A stretch of 64,000 nt of DNA from CAWCHZ01 sp963795555 (GTDB taxonomy: Bacteria > Actinomycetota > Thermoleophilia > Solirubrobacterales > Solirubrobacteraceae), in NCBI GenBank assembly GCA_963795555.1, contig CAWCHZ010000002.1, positions 682,001 to 746,000 on the forward strand. Direction: 5' to 3'. Position 1 is the first letter of the stretch, and each line of letters starts with the position of its first letter. The position numbers and the translations under genes are program-made. Positions 1 to 11,485 of the stretch are shown piece by piece. The notes under the pieces were generated by a model. It saw only the letters and a list, made by a program, of their open reading frames with translations, did not search any database and had not been told where the DNA came from.

Positions 1-176
1 CACGGGGCCGCGCAGCGCGCGGGTGCTCGCACGTCGGAAGGATGCCGAGGCGGGTCGCCGGTCACGGTTGCCGCGGCGCTCGCTCTCGGGCCGCCCGGCG
101 CGTCGGCGCGTGCGTGCGGCGGCTTGGTCGGAACTCTCGGATTGATCGAGAATGGCCGATGTGATGAGAATGCTTG

Positions 177-190
177 ACATCACGTGATGT
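177..190. promoter_or_regulatory. 14-bp perfect palindrome overlapping a TTGACA box
   Basis: ACATCAC/GTGATGT is a perfect palindrome. Its first three bases are the end of a TTGACA hexamer at 174-179, so a dimeric regulator bound here could block a promoter. No convincing -10 lies at 17 bp spacing; a TAGGGT at 202-207 is too far. The operator role is inferred. Confidence 0.4.
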
Positions 191-516
191 TCGTGATGGG
201 CTAGGGTTGTGTTTGCAAGGTCGGGATCGACGGGGGTTGGGAGCGCTGGTCGTGTCCAGCTAGTAGCCCGTGTGCTGGTGTCAATCCGCGAAAGCGGAGG
301 GGGCATCCGCGAAGCGGGCGCGAGTCCGCGCGACCGCGGCGGGGATCGACCGCGGCAGCCCGAGGCGCTCGGCGCGCAGCCCGGACCCGGCGGCCCCGCC
401 GGGCGAGCGCCGGGTAGCGGACGAGCCAGAACCCGTCAAGCCCGCACGGCCGCCCCGCCACAACCACGGTCCGGAGCGGGCTTGACAGAACCTGCCCCGC
501 CCGCAGACGAGCAGGC

Positions 517-538
517 CAGGTCGGCCAGGGCCGACCTG
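517..538. promoter_or_regulatory. Inverted repeat upstream of xis-like gene
   Basis: Ten-base arms CAGGTCGGCC and GGCCGACCTG flank the dinucleotide AG. The repeat ends 44 bp before the excisionase-like start codon. Such an element could be an autoregulatory operator or an RNA hairpin in the leader. Only the symmetry is seen; the function is inferred. Confidence 0.4.
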
Positions 539-582
539 AATCGATAGCGGGCAACACCCGGGCGGTCCGGTTCCGAAGAGCA

Positions 583-1119
583 ATGCAGGCGCTCACGACA
601 GTCCCCAATAGGCACTCTGACCCCTACGATCGACAGCCCTTCGTACGGGCGCGGCGCGGGCCGCGCGCACTGGCGGCTGCGGTTGAGCTGTCCGCAGCGA
701 CGATCGAGGCGATCGCCGCGCGCGTGGCGCAGCTCATCAACAGCCAGCCTGACCAGCCAGCAGTGCTGATGGACGCCCAGCAGATCGCCGGGCACTTCGG
801 CCTGAGCCGCGCGTGGGTCTACGAGCATGCCCAGGAGCTGGGTGCGATCCAGCTCGGCACCGGCACCCGGCCGCGCCTGCGTTTTGACCTCGCGACGGTC
901 ACGGAGACGCTGCGCACGCGACACACCGCGCGCTCGGCCGTCCCTCAGAGCGCGCCGTCGGCTGCTCCGCAGAGCGCGTCCTTGCCGGCGTCGCGTGATG
1001 TCCAGTGGCCGCAGCGTCGTCCTCCGCGTGCCCGCAAGCCGACGACGCCGCTGCTGCCGATCGGTGGCTCGCGGGGGGCGCGGTATGCGTGCGCGCCGGT
1101 CTTCGGTGAGCAACGCTGA
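583..1119 (+). CDS. Excisionase-like helix-turn-helix protein
   Basis: A 178-residue protein with a MerR/excisionase-type HTH at about residues 62-110 (an AQQIAGHFGLSRAWVYEHA-like helix pair followed by a basic wing). Both flanks are Ala/Arg/Pro-rich and look disordered. Small HTH proteins placed directly before a tyrosine integrase usually act as recombination directionality factors or control integrase expression. The stop codon overlaps the integrase start as TGATG, so the two genes are translationally coupled. The ATG at 583 has no strong Shine-Dalgarno; a later start nearer the HTH is possible. The family assignment comes from the HTH pattern and the context. Confidence 0.6.
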   Translation: MQALTTVPNRHSDPYDRQPFVRARRGPRALAAAVELSAATIEAIAARVAQLINSQPDQPAVLMDAQQIAGHFGLSRAWVYEHAQELGAIQLGTGTRPRLRFDLATVTETLRTRHTARSAVPQSAPSAAPQSASLPASRDVQWPQRRPPRARKPTTPLLPIGGSRGARYACAPVFGEQR

Positions 1120-2454
1120 TGCCACGGCCAGGCGGAGGGGAGGTCGTCGAGCGGGCGCGTGCCCGGGGCGTGGTGTTCGCATTGCGCTTCCGGGCCTACG
1201 GCCGCCGTCGCTATGTGACGCTGGGTGGCTCTTGGGAGGGTTGGACGCGAGCGCGGGCGCAGACGGAGCTTGAGAACATCCAGGCGGATGTGCGCCGTGG
1301 GATCTGGCGCCCGGCGGAGCCGCCGCCGGTGGTCGAGCCCAAGGGCGATCCGACCTTCCATGAGTTTGCCTCCGAGTGGTTTGAGGCCCACCGCCGGGAG
1401 TGGCGCCAGAACACGGTGCTCGACTATCACTGGCAGCTCTCCGAGCATCTGCTGGCGTTCTTCGCCGGGCATCGGCTCTCGCAGATCACCGTCTCCGAGG
1501 TCGATCGTTACCGCAACCACAAGCTCGCGGAGGGCCGCCTTGGTGCGACGTCGATCAACAAGACGATCACCCGCCTGGCGCAGATCCTCGAGGTCGCGGT
1601 CGAGTACGAGCTGATCGCGCGCAACCCGGCGGCCGGCAAGCGCCGGCGGCTGAGAGCCGCAAAGCCCCCGGCGGTGTGGCTGGATCGCGCGGAGCACATC
1701 CAGGCGCTCCTCGACGCGGCCGGGGAGCTTGACCGCGAGGCGCGCGCAGACCGCCAGGTACCCCGCCGCGTGATCCTCGCCACCCTCGTCTACGCCGGCC
1801 TGAGGATCGGTGAGCTGCTCGACCTGCGCTGGGCAGACGTCGACCTCGCCGCCAACCAGATCACCGTCAGAGCGTCCAAGACCTACGCCGGCATCCGCCA
1901 GATCGACGTGCTGCCGGTGCTCCATGCCGAGCTCGCCGCCCACAAGGCAGCCAGCGTGCATACCGCTCCCGGTGATCTGGTCGTGCCAACGGGCAGCGGT
2001 ACCCGCCAGAACGCGAGCAACATCCGCAACCGCGTGCTCGCCAAAGCCGTCCAGCGCGCCAATCAGAGGCTCACCGAGCGCGGGGAGGTCCCGCTGCCCG
2101 ACCACCTCACACCGCACAAGCTGCGCCACACCTACGCCTCACTGCTCGTCTCCCTCGGCGTCGACCCCGGCGCCGTCATGGACCAGCTCGGCCACACCGA
2201 CCCCGGCTTCACGCTGCGCGTCTACCGCCACGGCATGCGCCGCGACCCCGAGTCCCGCGCACGCCTGGCCACGCTCGTAGGAGCAACCGACCAGCCACAC
2301 ACGCCCGCCCGCCCCTTCGGGAGCAGCACCGACGGAAGCAGAAGCAGCTTCAATGGGCACCATTGGGCACCAACGCCCTCCCAAACCCCGCCCCAGCCCA
2401 CCACCCCGGACTTCTCCCCAACAAAAAGCCTCGGATTTCCAGGGCCTTTCCGGA

Positions 2455-2468
<14 letters not shown>
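1119..2468 (+). CDS. int: Tyrosine recombinase (site-specific integrase)
   Basis: A 449-residue phage/ICE-type integrase. It has an AP2-like arm-binding N-terminus, a SAM-like core-binding domain at about residues 85-170 (FHEFASEWFEAHRREW) and a catalytic domain with Arg229 (AGLRIGELLDLRW), the HKLRHT box His333/Arg336/His337, a late His in QLGHTDPG, and nucleophile Tyr369. About 80 residues follow the nucleophile, Pro/Ser-rich and poorly conserved. The gene runs into the 3' end of the tRNA-Arg gene on the opposite strand: its last codons and the stop lie inside the tRNA. The protein C-terminus is therefore encoded by the probable att core and would differ in the excised circle. The element extends leftward out of the window. 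Confidence 0.92.
2355..2373 (+). repeat. Short direct repeat TGGGCACCA x2
   Basis: Two copies of TGGGCACCA at 2355-2363 and 2365-2373, one helical turn apart, sit about 90 bp inside the element from the tRNA. The position and spacing fit an integrase arm-type site, but two short copies are weak evidence. Confidence 0.25.
2423..2449 (-). terminator. Probable terminator of tRNA-Arg
   Basis: Read on the minus strand, an AAAG(G)CC...GGCTTT stem with one bulge is followed by further T residues, directly downstream of the tRNA 3' end. It overlaps the integrase 3' coding region. Because it lies on the element side of the tRNA, integration may have replaced the native tRNA terminator with this one. 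Confidence 0.4.
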
Positions 2469-2527
<59 letters not shown>

Positions 2528-2591
2528 AGGCGAAGGCGCTAGCCTCGCGCCGATCGCCTTGGCAGCTTAGCGCCTGCCGGCGGTCGCGAAC

Positions 2592-3086
2592 GTGCCCGAC
2601 ACCCTGCTGGCGATCATCTCCGACACCCACATGCCGCGCGGCGGCCGCAGGCTGCCTGCCCGCTGCGTCGCATGGCTGCAGGCGGCCGACGTGATCCTGC
2701 ATGCCGGCGATCTGAGCGCCGTATCCGTGCTACGCGAGCTCGAGGCTCACGGCCCGGTCGCGGCAGTGCACGGCAACGTCGACAGCCCGGAGGTCGTGCG
2801 ACTGCTGCCGTCCACGCGGGTCGTCGACGTCGGTCGCTGGCGGATCGCGCTGATCCATGACGCCGGGCCGGCGAACGGGCGCCTCGCGCAGCTGCGCCGC
2901 AGCTTCCCCGGCGTCGACGCCGTCGTCTTCGGGCACTCCCACATGCCCCTGCACGAGCGCGACGGTGACTTTCAGATCTTCAACCCCGGCAGCCCGACCG
3001 AGCGACGGCGGGCGCCGCACCCGACGATGGGGATTGCCAGAGCGGGCGGCGACGAGCTTGCGTTCGAGCTGATCGAGCTGGACTGA
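2592..3086 (+). CDS. YfcE/MJ0936-type metallophosphoesterase
   Basis: A 164-residue calcineurin-like phosphoesterase of the short single-domain type. The metal-binding motifs are all present: SDTH near the N-terminus, GD in HAGDLS, GNVD in VHGNVDS, the isolated His in LIHDAG, and GHSH. Proteins of this family hydrolyse phosphodiesters in the cytoplasm with two divalent metals; the physiological substrate is not predictable. The start is GTG at 2592. The gene stands alone between the tRNA and rnz, in the same direction as rnz. Confidence 0.85.
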   Translation: MPDTLLAIISDTHMPRGGRRLPARCVAWLQAADVILHAGDLSAVSVLRELEAHGPVAAVHGNVDSPEVVRLLPSTRVVDVGRWRIALIHDAGPANGRLAQLRRSFPGVDAVVFGHSHMPLHERDGDFQIFNPGSPTERRRAPHPTMGIARAGGDELAFELIELD

Positions 3087-3194
3087 GCCGCTGCCAGGCC
3101 ATGGGGCGGATGCCCGTGGCGTCAAGCCAATCAGGCCGCGCGCCACTGTCGGCCCGATCGAACCAGCCGCACCGCGCTCGGTGGCGCCGCCGAT

Positions 3195-3200
3195 TACCCT
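3195..3200 (+). promoter_or_regulatory. -10 box of rnz (leaderless)
   Basis: TACCCT lies 6 nt before the rnz ATG with no Shine-Dalgarno in between, so transcription would start at or next to the start codon. Confidence 0.5.
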
Positions 3201-3206
3201 CGCCGC

Positions 3207-4151
3207 ATGGACCTCTCCGTCTTCTTCGCCGGCACCGCGGGCTCGGTGCCCACGGCGCAGCGCAGCCTGCCCGCGCTGCTGGTGCGCCGCGGCGGTGAGC
3301 GGCTGCTGTTCGACTGCGGCGAGGGGACCCAGCGCCAGCTGCTGCGCACCGTCGGGCTGCCCGACATCGATGAGATCTTCATCACCCACTACCACGTCGA
3401 CCACTGGCTCGGGCTGCCCGGCCTGCTCAAGACGCTCGACCTGCGCGATCGCGAGCGTCCGCTGACAGTCCACGGCCCGGCCGGCCTGCGCGAGCTGATC
3501 GGCTCGATGCGGCGCGCCTACGGACGCCTGCGCTACGAGCTGTCGCTGCATGAGTGCGAGCCCGGCGAGGTGCTGGCCCGCGACGGCTACGGCATCGCGG
3601 CGTTCGCGGTCTCCCATCGCGTCCGGGCGCTCGGCTACGCGTTGGTCGAGGACCATCGCCCCGGACGCTTCGACCCCGAGCTGGCCGCGCGCCTGGGGGT
3701 CACGCCCGGCCCCGACTTTGGCCGCCTGCAGCGCGGTGAGACGGTCGCCGGCGTCGAGCCCGAGCAGGTGATGGGGCCAGCCCGGCGGGGACGCAAGGTC
3801 GTGATCTCCGGCGACACCGCCCCATGCGAGACGACGGCGGTGGCGGCGCACCAAGCGGATCTGCTGATCCACGAAGCGACATTCATCGAGGAGGAGGCCG
3901 AGCGCGCCGCCCAGACCGCACACAGCACCGCCGCGCAGGCGGCCGCGATCGCACGCGAGGCGGAGGTGGTGCTGCTCGCTCTGACCCACCTCTCGACCCG
4001 CTACTTCGGCCGCGAGGTGCGCGAGGAGGCGCGTGCGGTGTTCCCCAACACCGTGGTCCCGCGCGATTTCGACGCGATCGAGCTGCCGTTCACCGAGCGC
4101 GGCCAGCCGCAGCTGATCCGCTGGGACGAGCAGAGCGCCGCGCCGGCGTGA
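3207..4151 (+). CDS. rnz: Ribonuclease Z
   Basis: A 314-residue metallo-beta-lactamase-fold endonuclease that trims tRNA 3' ends. The zinc motif HYHVDH is at residues 61-66. A GTAGSVPT start, the LLFDCGEGTQRQL motif, VVISGDTAPC and an HEATF motif follow in the usual RNase Z order, and THLSTRYF supplies a late His. The length matches the short bacterial form. Cells whose tRNA genes lack encoded CCA, like the tRNA-Arg here, need this cleavage before CCA addition. Start ATG 3207 is supported by the -10 box just upstream. Confidence 0.93.
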   Translation: MDLSVFFAGTAGSVPTAQRSLPALLVRRGGERLLFDCGEGTQRQLLRTVGLPDIDEIFITHYHVDHWLGLPGLLKTLDLRDRERPLTVHGPAGLRELIGSMRRAYGRLRYELSLHECEPGEVLARDGYGIAAFAVSHRVRALGYALVEDHRPGRFDPELAARLGVTPGPDFGRLQRGETVAGVEPEQVMGPARRGRKVVISGDTAPCETTAVAAHQADLLIHEATFIEEEAERAAQTAHSTAAQAAAIAREAEVVLLALTHLSTRYFGREVREEARAVFPNTVVPRDFDAIELPFTERGQPQLIRWDEQSAAPA

Positions 4152-4227
4152 CCCGGTCGCCGCGGGACGGAGCCCGCGGCTCCCTCGGCCTGAAGGGGCA
4201 CCCGCCCTTCCGTCCGCCGCGCATTGG

Positions 4228-4233
4228 TATGCT
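4228..4233 (+). promoter_or_regulatory. Promoter -10 of the pyr operon
   Basis: TATGCT preceded by TG at 4225-4226 forms an extended -10 element. Transcription would start around 4240, right before the PyrR-binding hairpin. No clear -35 is visible. Confidence 0.5.
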
Positions 4234-4244
4234 CGCCGCGTCGG

Positions 4245-4279
4245 TTCCTTTAACCCGGTCCCGTGAGGCCAGGAAGGAG
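4245..4279 (+). promoter_or_regulatory. PyrR RNA-binding loop overlapping the pyrR Shine-Dalgarno
   Basis: The RNA GGUCCCGUGAGGCC at 4257-4270 matches the known PyrR-binding consensus ARUCCNGNGAGGYU apart from a G-C for A-U swap at the closing pair. A lower stem UUCCU (4245-4249) / AGGAA (4271-4275) closes the hairpin, and its 3' arm is part of the AGGAAGGAG ribosome binding site at 4271-4279. PyrR bound to UMP/UTP would stabilise the hairpin and block pyrR translation, as known for mycobacteria, instead of controlling a terminator. No terminator is present in this short leader. Confidence 0.8.
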
Positions 4280-4283
4280 CACG

Positions 4284-4838
4284 TTGCAAGACCCGAAGCT
4301 GGTCCTCGACCACGAAGGCATGCGCCGCACGCTCGTGCGAATCGGGCACGAGATCATCGAGAAGAACGCTGGTCATGACCTCGCCCTCGTTGGCATCCAT
4401 CGTCGTGGCGTGGCGCTCGCGCGTCGCCTGCACGAGCAGATCAGCCCGCTGCTGAACGAGCCGCCACCGCTCGGTGACCTCGACATTGCCTTCTACCGCG
4501 ATGATCTGGGCAGCCGTGAGGCGCCGCTGGCGCCGGTGGTCCACGAGACGCACCTCGACTTCCGGCTCGACGGGCGCTCGGTCGTCATCGTCGACGACGT
4601 GCTCTTCACGGGACGCACGGCGCGGGCGGCGATCGAGGCGCTGTTCGACTACGGGCGACCCGCCCGCGTGCAGCTCGCCGTGCTCGTCGACCGCGGCCAT
4701 CGCGAGCTGCCGATCAGGCCCGACTACGTCGGCAAGAACCTGCCGACCGGCCGCAACGAGCGCGTGAACGTCCACGTCGACGAGCTCGACGGGATCGACG
4801 AGGTCACGATCACGCAGCTCGCGGAGGCGCTGGCATGA
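4284..4838 (+). CDS. pyrR: PyrR regulator / uracil phosphoribosyltransferase
   Basis: A 184-residue type I phosphoribosyltransferase. The PRPP loop VVIVDDVLFTGRT is at residues 100-112. PyrR binds pyr mRNA when UMP/UTP is high and also has weak UPRTase activity. I place the start at TTG 4284, four bases after AGGAAGGAG; an in-frame GTG at 4263 lies inside the PyrR loop and has no ribosome binding site. It is the first gene of the operon and overlaps pyrB by ATGA, so repression of pyrR translation should also reduce the genes behind it by coupling. Confidence 0.92.
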   Translation: MQDPKLVLDHEGMRRTLVRIGHEIIEKNAGHDLALVGIHRRGVALARRLHEQISPLLNEPPPLGDLDIAFYRDDLGSREAPLAPVVHETHLDFRLDGRSVVIVDDVLFTGRTARAAIEALFDYGRPARVQLAVLVDRGHRELPIRPDYVGKNLPTGRNERVNVHVDELDGIDEVTITQLAEALA

Positions 4839-5848
4839 GCGGGGCGACCGCCGGCATGCGACCGCCAGGCGGGCGCCTGCCGGTCCGCCTGCGCCATCTG
4901 CTCTCGATCGAGGACCTGTCCCGGCAGCAGATCGAGGCGATCCTCGATCGCGCCGCCTCGTTCGCCGAGGTCGCCGGGCGCGAGATCAAGAAGGTTCCGA
5001 CGCTGCGCGGACGCACGGTCATCAACCTCTTCTATGAGTCCTCCACGCGCACCAGCTCCTCGTTCGATCTGGCCGCCAAGCGCCTGTCGGCCGACGTGCT
5101 GACGGTGCGCTCGACGGGCTCCTCGGTCGACAAGGGCGAGTCGCTGAAGGACACGATCCAGACCCTGTCCGGCTATGACCCCGCGGCGATCGTGATCCGC
5201 TCCCCGCACGTCGGCGCCGCGCAGCTGGTCGCGCGCTGGACGGCGGCCGCGGTCATCAACGCCGGCGACGGCAAGCACGAGCATCCGACCCAGGCGCTGC
5301 TGGACACCTACACGCTGCGCACGCGCGTCGGCAGCCTCGAGGGGCTGTCGATCTGGATCGTCGGAGACGTGCTGCACTCGCGCGTGGCGCGCTCCAACAT
5401 CCTCGCCTTCCAGCGGATGGGCGCCCGCGTCACGCTCTGCGGGCCGCCGACGCTGATCCCCCGCGACGCCGAGGCGCTTGGCTGTCGCGTCACCTACACG
5501 CTCGACGAGCTCGGCGAGGCCGACGTCGTCTACGTCCTGCGCATGCAGCTCGAGCGCATGAGCGAGGCCTTCGTGCCATCGCTGCGCGAGTACGCCAGCC
5601 GCTACCAGATCGACGCGGCGCGCCTCGGCGCGCGCCAGATCCTGATGCATCCGGGACCGGTCAACCGCGGCGTCGAGCTGGCCGCCGACGTGATCGACTC
5701 GCCCCAGGCCGTGATCGCCGCACAGGTGCAGGCGGGGGTCGTGGTGCGGATGGCGGTGCTCTACGAGCTGCTGGCGGGTGGTGGCCCGGCCGAGCGTTCC
5801 CCGGCAACCGCTGCGCTGCGACCGGAGCCGGCGCCGCAGCTGGCATGA
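4835..5848 (+). CDS. pyrB: Aspartate carbamoyltransferase catalytic subunit
   Basis: A 337-residue ATCase that makes carbamoyl aspartate from carbamoyl phosphate and aspartate. Carbamoyl-phosphate motif SSTRTS is at residues 69-74, the HPTQALLD motif starts at His150, and GDVLHSRVARSN and HPGPVNRGVE follow. The length is typical of the unregulated catalytic chain and no pyrI is present. A roughly 15-residue Pro/Ala C-terminal tail is not conserved in the family. It is coupled to pyrR and pyrC by ATGA overlaps. Confidence 0.95.
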   Translation: MSGATAGMRPPGGRLPVRLRHLLSIEDLSRQQIEAILDRAASFAEVAGREIKKVPTLRGRTVINLFYESSTRTSSSFDLAAKRLSADVLTVRSTGSSVDKGESLKDTIQTLSGYDPAAIVIRSPHVGAAQLVARWTAAAVINAGDGKHEHPTQALLDTYTLRTRVGSLEGLSIWIVGDVLHSRVARSNILAFQRMGARVTLCGPPTLIPRDAEALGCRVTYTLDELGEADVVYVLRMQLERMSEAFVPSLREYASRYQIDAARLGARQILMHPGPVNRGVELAADVIDSPQAVIAAQVQAGVVVRMAVLYELLAGGGPAERSPATAALRPEPAPQLA

Positions 5849-7185
5849 GCGACCAGCTCGTCTGCAAGCAGCTGCCGCCGGCGGACCTGCTGATCAGCGG
5901 CGCGATGCTGCTGGACCCGCGCTCGGGCATCGACGGTCCCGGCGACGTGCTGGTGCGCGATGGTCGGATCGCGGAGCTCGCTGCTCCGGGCACGCTGGAG
6001 GCGCCCGCGGGAGCCGAGCGCGTGCAGGGAGCCGGACGCCACGTGCTGCCAGCCTTCGTCGATCCACATGTCCACCTGCGCACGCCCGGCGAGGAGCACA
6101 AGGAGGATCTCGACAGCGGCACCCGCGCCGCCGCCGCCGGCGGCTTCTGCGCGGTCCTGGCGATGGCCAACACCCAGCCAACCGTCGACAACGCACCCGT
6201 GCTGCGCGCGCTGCGCGACGCGGCCCGCCGCCAGGCCCGCATCCCCGTGGGCTTCCTGGGGGCGGTGACGCGGGGGCTCGAGGGCGCGGAGCTGACGGAG
6301 ATGGCCGAGTTGCGCGATGCGGGTGCGGTCGCGTTCAGCGACGATGGGCGACCGCTGCGGCACGCCAACATCCTGCGCCGCGCGCTGCAGTACCAGCGCC
6401 TCGTCGGCGGTGTGCTCGCGCTGCACGAGGAGGACCCCTCGCTGTCGGGCGATGGCGTCATGCACGAGGGCGCGGTCTCCGCGCTGCTCGGGTTGAGCGG
6501 CATACCGGGGATATCCGAGTCGACGATGATCGCGCGCGACGCCGCGATCGCGCTCTATGAGGACGCTCGCATCCACATCCAGCACGTCTCGGCCCGCGAG
6601 TCCGTCGAGGCGCTGGCCGTCGCGCGCGCGGCCGGCGCGCGGATCAGCGCCGAGGTCTCGCCGCACCACCTGCTGCTCAGCGACGAGGACGTCCGCACGC
6701 TCGACGCGCGCCTGAAGATGAACCCGCCGCTGCGCTCGCCCAGCGATCGCGAGGCCGTGCTCGACGCGCTGCGCAGCGGGCTGATCGACTGCATCGCGAC
6801 CGACCACGCGCCCCATGCCCGTGAGGACAAGGAGGTCCCCTTCGAGCAGGCCGCGATGGGCACGACCGGCCTGGAGACGGCCTTCGCGGCGCTGCACAGC
6901 GAGCTCGTGCTGCCCGGCCTGCTGTCGCTGGAGCTGCTCGTCGAGCGGATGACCGCCGGCGCGGCCCTGTTCGAGCTGCCCACCCCGCGACTGAGCGCCG
7001 GCGAGCCGGCCAACCTCTGCGTCGTCGATCTGGGGGCCAGCTGGCAGGTGGGCGAGGCGGGCTATGAGAGCCGCTCGCCGAACTGCTGCTTCCATGGCCG
7101 TCCGCTCCAGGGCCGCGTGCTGATGACGGTCGCCGACGGCGTGGTCGCCTACCGCGAGCGCTCGCTCGCGCTGGCGCTGGCATGA
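5845..7185 (+). CDS. pyrC: Dihydroorotase (class I)
   Basis: A 446-residue amidohydrolase that closes carbamoyl aspartate to dihydroorotate. The zinc motif HVHLRTPG, the substrate Asn in ANTQP, the HEEDPSL segment, the His in HIQHVS and the catalytic Asp in CIATDHAPH are all visible. The class I arrangement fits an enzyme that works beside pyrB. It overlaps pyrB and carA by ATGA. Confidence 0.94.
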   Translation: MSDQLVCKQLPPADLLISGAMLLDPRSGIDGPGDVLVRDGRIAELAAPGTLEAPAGAERVQGAGRHVLPAFVDPHVHLRTPGEEHKEDLDSGTRAAAAGGFCAVLAMANTQPTVDNAPVLRALRDAARRQARIPVGFLGAVTRGLEGAELTEMAELRDAGAVAFSDDGRPLRHANILRRALQYQRLVGGVLALHEEDPSLSGDGVMHEGAVSALLGLSGIPGISESTMIARDAAIALYEDARIHIQHVSARESVEALAVARAAGARISAEVSPHHLLLSDEDVRTLDARLKMNPPLRSPSDREAVLDALRSGLIDCIATDHAPHAREDKEVPFEQAAMGTTGLETAFAALHSELVLPGLLSLELLVERMTAGAALFELPTPRLSAGEPANLCVVDLGASWQVGEAGYESRSPNCCFHGRPLQGRVLMTVADGVVAYRERSLALALA

Positions 7186-8360
7186 GTGGCCCTGGGAACG
7201 CCGGTGCGGGGGCAGCGGCGACCGCCTACCTGCTGCTCGAGGACGGCACCCGCTTCGACGGTTTGGCGTGCGCGGCGGCCGGTCCGGTGACGGGGGAGAT
7301 CGTCTTTACGACGTCGATGTCCGGCTACCAGGAGGCTGTCAGCGATCCGAGCTTCGCCGGCCAGATCCTGATCTTCACCCAGCCGCAGATCGGGAACTAT
7401 GGCGTCAGCGCGCAGGCGATGGAGTCCGACCGGGTCCATGCCCGCGCCGTCGTGATGCGCGAGGCGGTCAACCGCGATGACGCGCCGGGCGCCGAGGCCG
7501 GCTGGCTGGACTGGCTTGGTGACTGCGGCGTCCCCGCGATCTCCGACGTCGACACGCGCACGCTCGTGCGCCACATCCGCGACCGTGGCGCGATGCGCGG
7601 TGGGCTCTTCCCGGCGCAGATCAGTGAGCGCCGGGCGCGCGAGCTGGTCGACGCCGAGCCGCCGATGAGCGGGCGCGACCTGGCCCGCGAGGTCAGCCCC
7701 ACGGAGCCGCTGCTGCTCGACGTCGACAACCCCGGGCCGCGCATCGTCGTGATCGACACCGGCGTCAAGAGCTCGATCGTGCACAACCTGCGCATCCGCG
7801 GCGCCCGCGTGGAGCTGCACCCATGCACTGCCGCGGCGGACGAGCTGCTCGCCCGTCAGCCCGACGCGGTCTTCCTCGCGAACGGGCCGGGCGACCCCGG
7901 CGCGCTCGACTACATCGTCGCGACTGTCCGCGAGCTGGTCGGCACGGTGCCGGTCTACGGCATCTGCCTCGGCCATCAGCTGCTCTGCCGGGCGGTTGGG
8001 CTGGAGACCTACAAGCTGCCGTTCGGCCACCGTGGCGCCAACCACCCGGTCAAGGACCTGCGCAGCGGGCGGATCGCGATCACCAGCCAGAACCATGGCT
8101 TTGCCGTGCTCGGACCCGACGGCGCGCGGCAGCTGCGCGACGACGCCCCCGTGCGCTGGCAGACAGACTTCGGGACCGCCGAGCTGGCCCAGCTCAACCT
8201 CTACGACCGCACGGTCGAGGGGCTCGTGCTGCGCGACGTGCCCGGCGCGACGGTCCAGTACCACCCCGAGGCCGGTCCCGGCCCGCACGACGCGCTCGAC
8301 CTCTTCGACGAGTTCCTGGCCGGCATCGCGGCCGCTGGTCGCGCGGGGCGCGAGGGGTAG
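7182..8360 (+). CDS. carA: Carbamoyl-phosphate synthase small subunit
   Basis: A 392-residue glutaminase subunit that supplies ammonia to CarB. An N-terminal CPSase small domain (SGYQEAVSDPSFAGQIL) is followed by a class I glutamine amidotransferase with nucleophile Cys in YGICLGHQ, the TSQNHGFAV segment and the HPE triad part in QYHPEAGPGPHD. The start ATG 7182 overlaps the pyrC stop. Only 7 nt separate it from carB. Confidence 0.95.
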   Translation: MSGPGNAGAGAAATAYLLLEDGTRFDGLACAAAGPVTGEIVFTTSMSGYQEAVSDPSFAGQILIFTQPQIGNYGVSAQAMESDRVHARAVVMREAVNRDDAPGAEAGWLDWLGDCGVPAISDVDTRTLVRHIRDRGAMRGGLFPAQISERRARELVDAEPPMSGRDLAREVSPTEPLLLDVDNPGPRIVVIDTGVKSSIVHNLRIRGARVELHPCTAAADELLARQPDAVFLANGPGDPGALDYIVATVRELVGTVPVYGICLGHQLLCRAVGLETYKLPFGHRGANHPVKDLRSGRIAITSQNHGFAVLGPDGARQLRDDAPVRWQTDFGTAELAQLNLYDRTVEGLVLRDVPGATVQYHPEAGPGPHDALDLFDEFLAGIAAAGRAGREG

Positions 8361-8367
8361 CTCGACC

Positions 8368-11481
<3,114 letters not shown>

Positions 11482-11485
11482 CCGC

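Larger units (their letters stand above)
1..582. other. Left end of integrated element, no supported gene
   Basis: I see no recognisable coding gene here. Reading frames enter open from the left edge and stop near positions 145-176, so the 3' end of an unidentified gene may be present. An open frame from GTG 209 has no ribosome binding site and a low-complexity Pro/Arg/Gly composition, so I do not call it. Several inverted repeats occur: a perfect 14-bp palindrome at 177-190, a GAAA-loop hairpin at 285-298 (TCCGC/GCGGA) with a shorter relative at 307-317, and a 10-bp inverted repeat at 517-538 just before the excisionase-like gene. This looks like control sequence for the element's integration genes. 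Confidence 0.4.

Noticed and set aside
285..317. GAAA-loop hairpins as a CRISPR-like or terminator element
   Set aside because: Only two unequal short copies with no regular spacing and no T run.
209..547. Possible 112-residue protein near the left end
   Set aside because: No ribosome binding site, low-complexity Pro/Arg/Gly sequence, and it runs over inverted repeats that look regulatory.
2730..4775. 681-codon open frame antisense to the phosphoesterase, rnz and pyrR
   Set aside because: It crosses three supported genes, a promoter and the PyrR leader; its composition is that of an antisense shadow.
4263..4838. pyrR starting at GTG 4263
   Set aside because: This GTG is inside the PyrR-binding loop and has no ribosome binding site; TTG 4284 follows AGGAAGGAG at good distance.
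7996..8367. N-terminal extension of carB into carA
   Set aside because: The frame is open by chance over carA; the CarB family N-terminus begins at 8368.
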